From: Xestospongia bergquistia
Lineage: Eukaryota; Porifera; Demospongiae; Haplosclerida; Petrosiidae
DNA length: 64,000 nucleotides
NCBI GenBank assembly: GCA_963965975.1
Contig: OZ014412.1
Location: 10,769,849-10,833,848 of the forward strand
Direction of reading: 5' to 3'
The notes under the pieces were generated by a model, which saw nothing but the letters and a program-made list of their open reading frames with translations, was not told the origin of the DNA and made no database searches. The position numbers were made by a program, and so were the translations under genes. Below, one piece after another: positions 33,269-45,700 of the stretch (position 1 is the stretch's first letter; each line of letters starts with the position of its first letter).

Positions 33269-35985
33269 CTAGGAAGTTCTTGATTACATCACATGAATAG
33301 CTTTTTTAAACTTGATTTGAACCACTATTATTTATGTTATTAAACTTTATTTTTTATATATTTTGAAATCACAAAATTGTACTAGGACATAAATGATGTG
33401 AGACACTACTGTGTAATAGTTTGAAATGATCTATCACTATCAATGATACTACCTACTATAAAGTATTTGGCAACAGTACTAATCTAAATTATTTACTGGT
33501 TGACCTGATACTGTACATACGAGTGAGGGAAATTGAACTCATCAATATGAGAGGTATATATAGATACAGTATTCATGTAGCAAGTTTTATGTAGGACTGG
33601 GAGGTTTGTTTCTTTTGTCACAGATACTTCATGCATATGTAATATTGTATATAAAGGAGAATACCTAATAATATATATACAAACAGAAATAACAATGTAA
33701 GGGCAGTCAGACCAACTCAAACAGTACAATAAGTAAGTGCTTGAGTACTAAAAGGGAAGGAACATTCTAGAAGGTTTCACTGCATGAACTAATGTATTTA
33801 CATGAGATTTTTGATCACACATGTCTCATGTGTGAGTTCTAATATATTATACAGCTTTGATAGTATCACATGTGTATCACACATTAAATTAATATTCAAG
33901 ACAGCTGTTTTCATTTATCACATGTATAGGATATATGTATGCAATATATGATAAACCTGTGATGCATTTCATATGTCAATCTATTTGCTTTTATATTGCA
34001 GGTATGATCATGTGTATGGCAAATAATATAAAGCCTTCATTTTCCTATTATATATATCATATTATATAATAATCATACACATCAACTGCAGGTATAATAG
34101 CAGTAAGTTAATAACATTTGGATATTCATTTTACCTGAACAATGTACATAAAATTTTCATTGCATTGCAAAAGCATGCATCACAATATTTTGTATTTAAT
34201 TGTAACATTAGTATAGTTATATAAAATTCTGCCACATAGTTGTAAAACAACACTCGGTAAACCAAGAAAACCTTTCCATATTTATATTATTATTTCTTTT
34301 AAATTGTGATGTCCAATGAGGCACACTGATACACATATGTTTTCTTCATATTGTAATAACATTAAAATTCTTTCATAAAATTTTTATTTATTCCTTCACT
34401 GCTATATATTTTTATCAATTGCATTGATACATTCCTTTTTTCCTATGCTACACATAATGTAACTACACTACACTCTAACCTCATGTATCAATTTTTTAGT
34501 TTAGTATAATAGTTTAGTTCTGTTGTATTGTCTAATTTTTATCTGATCATGTTATATATTTCACTATTATCTATGCATTCTACTTTATTGATAATTATAT
34601 TTTGTTTCTTCCTATAGACTGCTTTTTGTACTATACCACTGACTGACAAAACCAGCCGACAGGAAGCCAAAACGTTTGGTTTCTACTAAAGATTTCTTCT
34701 TAGTGGCATAAACAATATTTGATTGAATTTCAAAAGACATCGACAAAGCAAATATATTATCTTAAGTGATTTGATTCTAATAATTAATATAATAATTATG
34801 ACAAATATCAAATAAAATATAAAATTTTTACTATCAATTATTCTTCTATTCAATTGTTAGTTATAATTAATATTTGAGAGACAGAGAGACTGAAAGAGAA
34901 AGAGAATAAGTATACAATTCTCTTCTTATTAATAACCCTTATCTCTTCCATCTACCATACATGTATATGATGAACAATAACATGTATTGTTTACATTTAC
35001 ATGTACTTAATACTAATAGCAGGGTTGCTCATGTCCTTGGAATATAATAATGTGTAATGGTTTTCCATTTGTACTTCCGAATAGTTAGAACATCCAAAAT
35101 ACATTAAAATTTGATTTAAAGGAAGTATTTATTATGAATTATAGGAATATAAACTAATAGATGGATGAATGGATATATGAATAAAAGGAAATGCTAAAAA
35201 TATCATAAAATGCCGTAGCTATAATTTTAGAAGTACTATATAATTATAAAGAAGTATGTCATGCTGAAAAGGTCCAACAGAACAAACAGCATTATTTCAT
35301 AAATATAATATAATATCACTGTATAAATACCTCAATATCTTTGTCTTTCCTCACAATAATGGTTCTTTGTACCAACTAGTAAAGTGAAATATTCCAACTG
35401 ATTTGACAAATTTGACAAAAAAATGAGAACCTTAAAAATGGTTTGAAGGATCAAAGGTCTAGTAAAGAATCAAATTTCATGAGATGTTAAAGCATGCAAC
35501 CAAATAAGGTTATTTTTAGAATGCCATCAGAAGACTACAGGACAATTAAGAAGATTTTAATGGACATTTGAGTATGTCATATTCTTTTATTTATATAATT
35601 TACATGTGGCTATCCTTATTTAACAAACCATTCAAGGATAAAGTGAATGAGGACATTACAGTGACAGTTACTGCTGAAGCAAAATCTCTATTATATGCTT
35701 CTATCACTGAAATGATAGGTGTGTTCTTATACCTATCTGAATAGATCGATAATTTACACAATAACTAATAGGGGTATATTTTAAACTTTGAGAGTATGTA
35801 TTATATATATCACACATACTTTCAAATTTTAAAAGTCTTTAAAAAAAGACACAACAGAAAGTATGCACAGAAGAAACAGAGAAGAAATGGAATTACAAGC
35901 ATATAATCACTGATATCCTTCATAAAACATTAATATTAGGCATCTATATTAATATAGAACTAGCTGTTAGCATGGCTTCTCTTCT
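33269..35985. other. 3' flank of member 1 and spacer
   Basis: No exon is recognised. Positions 33480-34200 are shared with the 3' flanks of members 2 and 3 (47100-47600, 56770-57330, 58020-58110) and are rich in short inverted repeats around atgtgtgat/atcacacat. Positions 34200-35985 are AT-rich with nothing identifiable. Confidence 0.5.
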
Positions 35986-36320
35986 TAAACATTTTCATTA
36001 AAATTATGTTCATGTACTTGTACAGAATGATATTTTAGATATAAGATTATGTATGAAATTCCCATTCAATATCTGATGTAACATAATAAAACTTCATCAA
36101 AATAATGCATTGTGGAACAAACACAGCTCTTGCCTGTGCAGCGAAAGATGAACCAATCAATGAGAGTGTAAGTTTCAATTGATGGGCACCTTAATTTACC
36201 ATATGATAGAAACCAAAACAACACAAAAAAACAATTATTAAAATCACATTACAAGCTGGTAATCTAACTACAGGAAGTGGTAAAGATGGTGGTCTACAGT
36301 CTTCAAACTGTGAGTTTCAA

Positions 36321-38512
36321 TTAATGTACATGTTATTTGGCATATGATAACAACCATTGTAACACAACCAATAACTAAGGTCTGTTCACGTTCATCTTGT
36401 TGGTAGAAAAATTATCATAACTTTCTAATAACTCGACCAAATTCAAAATTTCAAAGTCAGGTGGTCTCCTGACGACCATTTGATGTCATTTTTATATGAG
36501 TACGACCCACAAGAACAAGATTTGTTGAACTTTCCATAAGCAAAGAATAGGAGATGCCATTGACCACGAGGAATGTGAATTTCGTTAATCAATAAAATGG
36601 CTGCTGCGTGAAGAGAGAATCAGTACGGTAAGAAATACACTCTAACTGTAAAAGTTTAATCATATAGATAGGTGAAATAAATTGAATATAACTATTGTGT
36701 ATGAGAATGAATACAAACAGAAATATTACTGAAATCAGACTTCAATAACAAAAAATTATAAAAGTTATGACAGTGGTAATACATTGTCTAAAAAATCTTG
36801 ATCAAAGTTTTTAAAAACCTCTGTTAAGTTATGCCTTCCATCAGTACATAATGTTTGTGTAGGCTCTGTTATTTTTTGTAGTGCTTCATCTATTAACTGT
36901 CTGTCATCTTTGTCCATCATGTCATCATCAGTGTCATTGTTATCATCATCGTCACTATCATCTTCTCCAAGTTCAATTATAAATTCTTCCTCAATTCTGT
37001 CTTTTTTAAAGTAATCATTTTCTATGTCCACAACATGTCTACAAAAATTCCTCCACATGTCAGTTGTTGTATCCATCAGGTGTAGGCCATTCAATTTCTG
37101 GTAAGTTGTATGTCTTATTATGTTTAGCTACATAGCCTTTCACAGAAGCCAATGTTAACACTGACTATTGGATTGAGTTCACAATGGGCTACTAGTAACC
37201 TTAAAAACTGTATGTTCATGTGTATGTGCTGCTTCATCAGTAAGGTACAAAGGTGCTGGTCTGTGTTGTGTTTTACTTTCTCTAGTAATGTCTTTTAATG
37301 TCCTTGTCATCATATTCTATGTTATGTTCATCTAACCATCTTTAATATCATCTTTTGTTTGCAGTTCTTGGAAGTTTGTCCTTTTGTTTGTTATGGTATG
37401 AAGCATTGTCTAAAACTTTCACAGATGTTGATGGAATGTTTAGAAGTAGCTGTTGTATGTGTAAACCATTGTATAAAGTGTTCTGAGTTCATTTCGTCAT
37501 GATAGGCTGCTGAGTTTGTTTTAGACCTAAAAACCAAACCCAACATCCACTCCAACAACATGAACCACAATCAATCGTTGACCTTTCCCACTTGGCACCT
37601 TCCATCCTCCTTTACCATTGACGTCTACCCAAATATGTTCTTTACAGTGATATGTGTTTACTCATGTTTCGTCAGTATAGATTATTGTCAGGTAGTCATT
37701 TCTTAGTTTATACGTATTGTTTACAAGTATGTATGTCTTTGTTCCAGTAGTTCATATATGTATTGTTTATTATCTCTTTTCTTGTATGAAAACCCCAACT
37801 CTCGCAGAACGTTGTATAGACAAAACCTACCACCTCTGAAAACTCCATCCTCTAAAATAGTAGTCAATGTGGGATATTGTCGTTGTGTGTAAAAGCTATG
37901 AACAGTACATCGTATTACTTCTTTATTAAAAGAGTCTGGATTCACGCGTACCCTAGATGTTGTGTATCATTTAACAGGAGTCAGTAATATACCTTCTCAA
38001 GAAATACATTTGTTATGAATGTTATACACACTTCTTATTGAAACACCTGTAGCCTCTGCTGCAAATTCTACAATTCTCTCTCTCTCTCTTAATTGAGCTT
38101 CCTTTTCTTTTCTCTTACTCAAAGAACTGCCTTACTTTTTCAATAACATATTTGGTTTGTGATGTCAATCTAACCTCCTTCCCAGGCTTCATAGCTACCT
38201 TATGTATAGGCTGTGGCTCTTGATTACTGGAGAAAGATGAGCTGCTTTCTCAATCCATTGCTAGATAAACTATTGCAAATTTTATTAATATTTTATAACT
38301 TAATGTAGATATAATTCTAACTTACAGATTTGCCAAGAAATGTTTTACAAGAAAAGATACTCTACGCACACGCACACACGTGATACGCCTGTCACTTCAA
38401 AGAACATCACCCACCATAAGCATTTTATTTGTGCTACTTACACCCACTACTATAATAGCAGACTGTAGCAAGTTCACATCATAAGCTGGATCAAGACAAA
38501 AGACATAATGTA
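36321..38512 (-). mobile_element. decayed IS630/Tc1-like DDE transposon
   Basis: Bounds come from comparison with 24031: that paralogous stretch runs uninterrupted from gagtttc into aaaaggaaaactgg, whereas here about 2.2 kb intervenes. taatgtaca occurs at both edges (about 36327 and 38505). The transposase remnant on the - strand fills 36774-38258. No matching terminal inverted repeats were found by eye, so the true ends may lie slightly inside. Confidence 0.6.
36774..38258 (-). pseudogene. DDE_3-type transposase, pseudogene
   Basis: In order on the - strand are an N-terminal helix-turn-helix part (KPGKEVRLTSQTKYVIEKVR, FAAEATGVSI), a linker with NPDSFNKEVIRCTVHSFYTQ, the first catalytic Asp in YTDET, WVDVNGKGGWKVPSGKGQ, the second Asp in VLDNASYHNKQ, and the third-acid region around HCELNPI. 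The acidic tail is EEFIIELGEDDSDDDD. The expected Glu after NPI is lost by a frame change, and the Trp after TDET is a stop. Several other stops and frame changes (six or more in all) show it cannot make a full protein. Full-length relatives are about 400-450 residues. Confidence 0.75.
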
Positions 38513-38618
38513 CAAAAGGAAAACTGGAACAAGAACACTAAAAAGACCAGTCAAAATAACGTTCTTCACGTATCTCAACTCCTCCGACTAACTCCATGCT
38601 TCATCGGCTGGATCTAAC

Positions 38619-38671
38619 CATAGATAGTATAGACTACGTAACCTTAGGTTACGTAGTCTATACTATCTATG
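38619..38671. repeat. 53-bp palindromic insertion flanked by a direct repeat
   Basis: 26 bp at 38619-38644 (starting catagatagtatagac) are followed by one base and then by their exact reverse complement at 38646-38671. The direct repeat atctaac lies immediately on both sides (38612-38618 and 38672-38678). A perfect palindrome between short direct repeats looks like a minimal foldback insertion with a 7-bp target duplication. Confidence 0.75.
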
Positions 38672-38774
38672 ATCTAACATTGCCGACAGGATGCTCCGCC
38701 TCTCGTTGATTACTTCCGCGCAACTGTACCACCCAGCAACCCAATCCCCTTTTAGTTATGATAATAGTCTTTCT

Positions 38775-38884
38775 TTGAGTGACCGACATATTTGAATGAC
38801 AAGAAGACAAACTTCTGGACTTGTGGGCTGTTTCGTGAACTATTTCCATGACTGAAAGTGACTGTAGGTCATATCTAATAATCT
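38775..38884 (+). promoter_or_regulatory. 5' non-coding exon of Fringe-like member 2
   Basis: Matches the conserved upstream block of the other members from ggacttgtgggctgtttcgt to the donor (ataatct|gtgagt). Its 5' part is more diverged (gtgaccgacatatttgaatg). Confidence 0.55.
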
Positions 38885-39003
38885 GTGAGTTACTTGTCTA
38901 CTATTGTTGTGTTTACTACACTGATCATGACTGATAGTTAGACATAACCTAGATCATACTAGCTACAGTTTTCATTTGTAGTTCACACGCACATACATCA
39001 CTC

Positions 39004-39851
39004 AATACTCTGTCCGAATGTGAATAACTTTGTTGTTTTACGTGGGGTGGTTCTTGGTGTAACTTCACTCTGATGACATCATCATTAAATGACAGGTAGT
39101 GATGTCATCATATATGATGACATCATCTAAATCCATCACCTACACCCTAAACCAAACCTTATGACACATAGTGATGTCATCATCATAGTACAAGTTACAT
39201 CATCATAGAAGTTACACCAAGAAGGACCCTTTACGTGTGATCGACATGGGACTTGCACCAATCAATTCAGTTTGCAAACACGCATTTTATATATAAACTT
39301 TGGCTCTCTAACACTACTAGAAGGTAGCAAATTATAAAACTCCATTTTCAATGGCATACCTTTGACATACTTCAAATTATACACCTTTGAGGATTTAATA
39401 AATAACAAGTCAGCTATCTGTCACATGGCAATTCAAAATTACAATTCTAATTATATAAACAGATGTTCTAATATAACAATTATTATTATTAAAATAATAA
39501 CCAGGTATTGTCTATTTTGATTTAAGGCAGCTATAAAGCCACCAAGGTTCTGAAATGTTCAAAATCATCAACTAACAGGTGTTATTTCAGAGACCTTGAC
39601 CCCATTTATACCTGTTGAGTTCCTCGAATTGTCATAGACATTCTCCTTTGTTTGTGATCTCAGTCTCTTTCCCTTTGGTATCTTCACAAACACGAGAGAA
39701 AACGTGGTGTGACATCCACGTGAACAAATAATGAATATAATTAAAATGTAGCTAATTGCATATAGTAGGAGAGGAAACACCTCACCTTACATTCCATGTA
39801 TAAACCACCTTTTTAAATATAGGGCTCTTCTCAACTAGGACAGAGTATAGT
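39004..39851. mobile_element. non-autonomous DDE-related TIR element, copy 1, hit by a MITE
   Basis: Pairs with 40671-41430 over its whole length. The right end (gggctcttctcaactaggac, agagta) is the inverted form of the left-end family (tactctgtcc, gttgaga). On the - strand is KGKRLRSQTKENVYDN, resembling the N-terminus of IS630-like transposases, so it derives from a fuller element. The MITE at 39045-39229 lies inside it near the left end. Confidence 0.6.
39045..39229. mobile_element. 185-bp MITE with an 8-bp target-site duplication (hAT-like)
   Basis: Ends gggtggttcttggtgtaact and its complement (agttacaccaagaaggaccc), flanked on both sides by tttacgtg. The uninterrupted site is present in the paralogous element at about 40695-40710 (tttcatgtggtatcgac). 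An 8-bp duplication is typical of hAT elements. The interior repeats gatgtcatcat in both orientations. Confidence 0.85.
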
Positions 39852-39855
39852 ACTA

Positions 39856-40293
39856 GTCTGGTGTTGCCAATCCTTTGCTAAAAGAGGAAGGGTGTAGGGA
39901 CAAACGCATATAGGACTCGTACAGCAGGAATACAGATGTTGATAGATCATTCTTAGACCTGATCACATGTTAAGAGAGTAAAAACACTACACAGCTATCA
40001 TAATATGGACTGGTTGTGGTGATGATCTTTAAAATAAATGAACAGACCAACTTTTACTTACTAGCGTTGCCTCGTGTCAAGTACTGTTTTTAGAGCAGAG
40101 TTTCTAGCAGCTTCAAGGACTTAATTAGACATCATCAACTCACTTGGAATAGGTGTTAGTGAAAAAGAAGGAGCTCATAGATGAATGATGTATTACTGTG
40201 GCCTACAAATTTTTTAGGCTATAGAATTCCTATATGTGCTTGTCCACAAACCCTTCCTCCCTTTCCTCCCTTAGTGAAGTGTTGACAATGCCA
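39856..40293. mobile_element. MITE family A, copy 3
   Basis: Same ends and body as 22569-22992. It begins 4-5 bp after the right end of the element at 39004-39851, so one may have targeted the end of the other. Confidence 0.75.
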
Positions 40294-40465
40294 TACGAGA
40301 TCATGAGTGATTTTCAAATTTATAGCTGTTGGATTTATCCTTGTTAAACTTATAATATTCACATCAAGATATTAATTTATTGTCTCAGCTAAGCTATACT
40401 ATATGACAATTTCATTATGAATCAAAAACATATACCTATATATATATTGGGCCACTACAGGTAAA

Positions 40466-40650
40466 ATTAAAGACTATTTTAAGGTATTGGAAGCAAAAGT
40501 ATTTTCTTGCTCATGAATTCATATGAACTCATGAACAAATACTATTTCAACTAAACTAACCTAGTTTTAGTTTAGTTGAAATAGTGTCCATCTCATGCTT
40601 ATGGTTTCAATTAACTAAAAATATGTATTTTGGCTTCTAGTTGGCTTAAA
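40466..40650. mobile_element. MITE family B, copy 2
   Basis: Shares gaagcaaaagtattttcttg, the atgaattcatatgaa core and the right end ggcttctagttggctta with copy 1 (27106-27269). An inner palindrome (tttcaactaaac/gtttagttgaaa) is added here. Confidence 0.65.
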
Positions 40651-40670
40651 CTTACACATATTCAATTATA

Positions 40671-41430
40671 CTCTGTCCATGTTGAGACATGTGAATAACT
40701 TTGCTGTTTCATGTGGTATCGACAAGGGACTTGCACCAATTGATTCAGCTTGCAAATGTGCATTTTATATATAAAATTTGGCTCTCAAGTGCCATGAGAA
40801 AGTAGCAAACTATAAAAATCCATATATTTGTAATGGCATACCTTTGACATACTTCAAATTGCACACCTTTGAGGATTTAATAAATATCAATTTTCCCCTT
40901 GAGAAGTCAGTCATCTGTCACGTGAAAATTGTAAATTACAATTTATGAGCAGATGTTCTATTATAACAATTATTATTATTAAAATAATAACCAGGTATTG
41001 TCTTTTGCGATTGAAGGCAGCTATAAAGCCACCAAGGTTCTGAAAAAACCTTTTAACAAAGAAGGAAAACTGAGAATGCCTAATAGAGGTAGTAGATTTT
41101 CCATCTGATGGCTTCACGATCAAAATCATCAACTAACAGGCGTCATTTCAGAGATCTTGAGTCCATTTACACCTGCTGAGTTCTTCAAATAGTCATAGAC
41201 ACTCGCAACAACCTCTTTTCTATGTGATCTTAGTCTCTTTCTCTTAGGCATTTTCAAACACGAGAGAAAACATGGTGTGTTTGCATGACATGCAAATAAT
41301 GAATACACTTAAAATTTACTTCAGCGCTAATTGCTTTTAATAGGAGAGGGAATACCTCACCTTACATTCCATGTATAAAACACCTTTTTTAATGAAGGGC
41401 TCTTCTCAACTCGGACAGAGTATAGACTAT
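40671..41430. mobile_element. non-autonomous DDE-related TIR element, copy 2
   Basis: Colinear with 39004-39851 but without the MITE. It has the same internal order, including caccaaggttctgaaa, and on the - strand a basic transposase-like N-terminus (KRKRLRSHRKE). It keeps a longer stretch (FDREAIRWKIYYLY) that is shortened in copy 1. The ends have tactctgtcc and ggacagagta. Confidence 0.65.
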
Positions 41431-42728
41431 ATAGTTTGGCTTTGTGGTAATGGAATATATACTTGGCCTACATTGTATTGATGAAACTATAGTAACAATT
41501 ACCTTGGTTGAAATGATAAAATGCTTTCTTAAGTGAGCTAGGAAAGATGAGTGTCTAAGGCAGTAAGGCTAATAAAACTAATGTTAGAAAGTGAACATGA
41601 CACTCTTCACACAAACTGTATCCCACCCATTAATTTTTTAATTATACACTTTAGCAACCTATGTGTTAAATTAGTCTATATCAATATAGTCTACACGATA
41701 TATGTCCCTAAATTCATATCAATGACCATGCCTACCGGTGCTGTATCAATTATTGTATAGCATACTAATATGCTAATATAATGTTGGTAATTTTGGTCTG
41801 CCAGCTTTTGACACATAAGATTATATTTACATTTTTTGCTCTACAACTAGCATCTACAACTTTAAACATTGGTGTTACATTAATATCTTTAAAAGATTAG
41901 AACATTTAAATATTTCATTACTTAACATAAATGGTTTGCAGATATCATGTAAGTTCAGCCATAGCTCCTCTGCAATGATAACAGCACCATGTGACAAAAA
42001 TGCAAAGGCATGGGGAAATTTCTCCTGACATTTTCCACCTTTTTTGAGCTTTTCAATTGAAAATTTTTTTAGAAAGATACTGTCATGTTTCTCTTTAGGT
42101 GTTTATGTTTGTTACCATTTTTCTGATTATTAATAGAATTGTCATGAGAAATATCGTCAGTGAGAGTTTTTGAGCAGCTAAATTGGAGTTGGCTTTGTTT
42201 TAATTGAATTATAGTTTAAATTACAAAACTCATAATATTATTATCACAATATTTCAGTTAAATCGCACCTCAACTTTTCTATTTTAGTGAGGTCTGTCAA
42301 CATTGTTGCTTGAAAACATTTTATTTATAATAATTTACTTATTATTATAATAATAAATAGTCTATAAGCTTTAATAGTTGTTTTTCAGTTTCAATTAGGA
42401 CACATTAATAGTAAAATGTTTAGTTTGTAAGCCTTAAATGAAGTCTGCTTACTAATATCATTTAGTACAATAACTAATTTCTGAGATAATTTTCTAAAAT
42501 TATCATGAACTTACATATCACTTCTGTTGTGAAGAACTGGTCTTCTCTATCATTCAACAGACCATTATTAATTATGTATCCTAACTTTTCATTGATGGAA
42601 GTAGACCTCAAAAATTTAAGCTTTCACAAAATTTGTATCCTTGTGGTAATTGTGTGACAAAGATTAATGTCAAAACAAGTATCTTTGGGAATTAATTTAA
42701 TTTTAATTACTTTCTTTAACACAGAATT

Positions 42729-45700
42729 ATGATCATGACAAGGACATTTAAAGCTGTTTCGATTATAGTAGTAACTGTAACAGTACTGCTAATCATTATT
42801 TCATACTCATCATGGTGGCATGAGGACATGGTATTATTATCAGTATCATCATTAAATAATATTAAGACTACAAACGAAACAAAATCAACAGTTGAAAACA
42901 AAATTGTTAATATTATTAGATCTACTCCTTCTCCGACTGTTTCCACTTTCCAGTCTGATATCCCTACACTGTCTACTGGTACATTGACTCCAACTAAACA
43001 CAAAGATTATTTTTGTTGTGGACCAGAAGAACTAATTGAAAATAGTAATCTTCCAGTTCGGACATTAAATAACAATGAGAAAGCAGGCAACAATATAATG
43101 ATCACTATCAGAACTACTAAGAAATTTCATCGAAAAAGATTACCAATTTTATATGATACTTGGTTAACTGTAGTAAATGGTAGTAATGTGTTTTTAGTGA
43201 CTGATGGAGAAGATGATGAATATCGGGAAAAAAGTAAAAAGTTAGGTAAGTACGTTATTTGTGTCATTATTGTTACATAATCAAGTAATAATGTCGACAG
43301 AATTTACTAGGATCAGAATGAAATTGAATATCTCATAGCAATGACACATTTTCACACTTTGTCAAGTGGTCTAGAAATGGTCTATTATTTAATTGCTTAT
43401 TAATGAAATTTATTTTTTGAAATAATCAATTAGTTTAATTATTTAAGTTATATTTGTGAGAGAGATTTTAAGAATTTTTTTCCATCTTAGTGAGGTAACT
43501 ACATGTAATAAATTAGAGAAACATTAAACTTTTAACTAAACATTTAATATTGTTATTTAACTAAAGGCTTTTTCTTTACAAATAATTTTATTTAGGTATC
43601 AATTATATTGTCGTCTCTTGTGGACATGATTATAAGAGGTATGCATATTTTGTTTTATTGCATTATTTTAAATTTCATACACAAGATGGAGTTTGTGTTG
43701 TAAGTCTGGAGAAGAAATGGCATTAATGCACAGACCAGAAAATCAACACTATGAGTAAGTGATTATATGATATATTTGATTTTAACTATTATGAGGTGAA
43801 ATTACTATAGGCTAAAATAAAAATTAATAAATTATTATTACATGCAATGCTATTACATAAATCAAACTATTGGTTTGACAGCTGTACTCAATTAACGCTT
43901 AGAATTGTTTTCTTGTTCAGTTTTTGTCATGTGGATGATAATATTTATGTCATCATGAACAATTTGGTTAACCTATTATCAAAGATGGATCCTAAACTTG
44001 AGGCTAGATACATTGGGAAATTTTAACTTCATGATAAAAGCCTTATGATGTCACAAGAATACAATAAGTCATTTCAATGAAAAGGAGTAATAACAATGCC
44101 AAAAAGTACATAAGCTAATTAGGGATACAGTTAACACATCACTTCTACACAACAATCCTTACAAGTAATTTATTGAAAATATGGTACATTACATTGAAAT
44201 ATATTGGTTATTAGAAAAGGTTATTTTTTTCTTTTTTAAGTTGGTTTTGTCATGTGGATGATGATGTTTATGTCATTATGGACAACTTGGTCAAAATGTT
44301 ATCAAAGATGGATCCTAAAACTGAAGCTAGATATATTGGAAGATCTGGAACATACTGGAAACATCCTCGTCCAGTAAGTTGTTGTTTATATAGTAATGTA
44401 AGTATAATGCATGTCAATATTATAATGGAGTATATTTGGCCAGGGGGAAAATAATCAAATTTGGTGAGTTGTATTTCATTTGCCAAATATTTATTAATAA
44501 TTTATTGAAATGTGGTATTAGTAGGTGGAGCAAGTAGTGAACATATGTTTCCATAATCTATCTCAGATGTCAAAGCACCTTACAATAAATAATATTTAAG
44601 CCTCCCTATGTGGATATGGTCCTTTCAAAAAACATCTTACTTTTGAAGCTATAACAATTGTCATCAAGTAGTCATTCATTAAATTTATTTTCACCAAATA
44701 TATTTAATAACTCTCAGCCAATATTTTCTCTTGTCCAAATTATCTGTTATAAGGTACTATTATCAATCTATTCAAAGTTGATATATACTTTATAGTGTGT
44801 TAATTATTTAAGTGATGAATATTCTAATTTATCTTTAAATGAATACTCAAATTTACTTTTAAAATCCACATTTTAAAAGTTTTATATTATAAATTTAATA
44901 AGTTATTTTCATTTATGTGCCAAGATAAATGTGAATGTGTCAAAACATTATGCAGATTAAAACCCTTACCATGTCTTCTTACACATGTTCAATACAATAT
45001 GTGGCATACATAGATATACAAGAGAATCATTTCCTGTATATCTAACCACTCAAGACTATAGAATGTGTCCAGTCATGTCTTTTACAAGTAACTGATGCTT
45101 ATCGATATTCATGAGATCTACATTCCAATTTCTCACTATAGCTTTGGTACCCAAGACTTTCTTATAAACTTTGAAATCATATTTCATGTATCATAAACAC
45201 TTCAGCAAGTTCATCTAGTACATGTTAAAATAATAAATCAAACTTCCAACAAAATTTGTCCCCAAAAATTAAATGAAATAACTTGTTCTTCACTAATCAT
45301 GAAAATTATGACTTACAAATTTTACCAACTAACTGTATTGATATATATAATTAATACATTACATCTGATCTATTGGTTTCTGCTGACTTTAACAAATTGA
45401 AAATGGGAAATAAATAGACACACAAATTAGGAATTTTACTAAAATTGAAACAGAACATGTAAAGATGTTCTACTAATTGTGTACAATTCAATTTTGTATA
45501 TTAATTAATAAATTATTATGATGTTTGGTCTCTTCTTTGTAGCTTGACAAGAAACAAACATTACTGAAGGTATCATATATGTTTATTGACTAGATGTAAG
45601 AAGAGCTATGTTGTTATAATAGGACACAAGCCGAACTTACCATTTTGGTGTTGGTGCTATGTATTGTTTATCCAGACCTATGTTAATGAAAGTCAAACCA

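Noticed and set aside
34600-34740. Possible small RNA hairpin near aaaccagccgacaggaag
   Set aside because: The pairing is short and not conserved in the flanks of other members.
23560-41430. Long direct repeats that might be LTRs
   Set aside because: They are paralogous flanks of array members and copies of small TIR elements; no primer-binding site, polypurine tract or reverse transcriptase is present.
42716-43003. Antisense ORFs opposite exon A (also at 52770 and 60603)
   Set aside because: They mirror the conserved coding exon A of the Fringe-like genes on the other strand and have no splice or start support.
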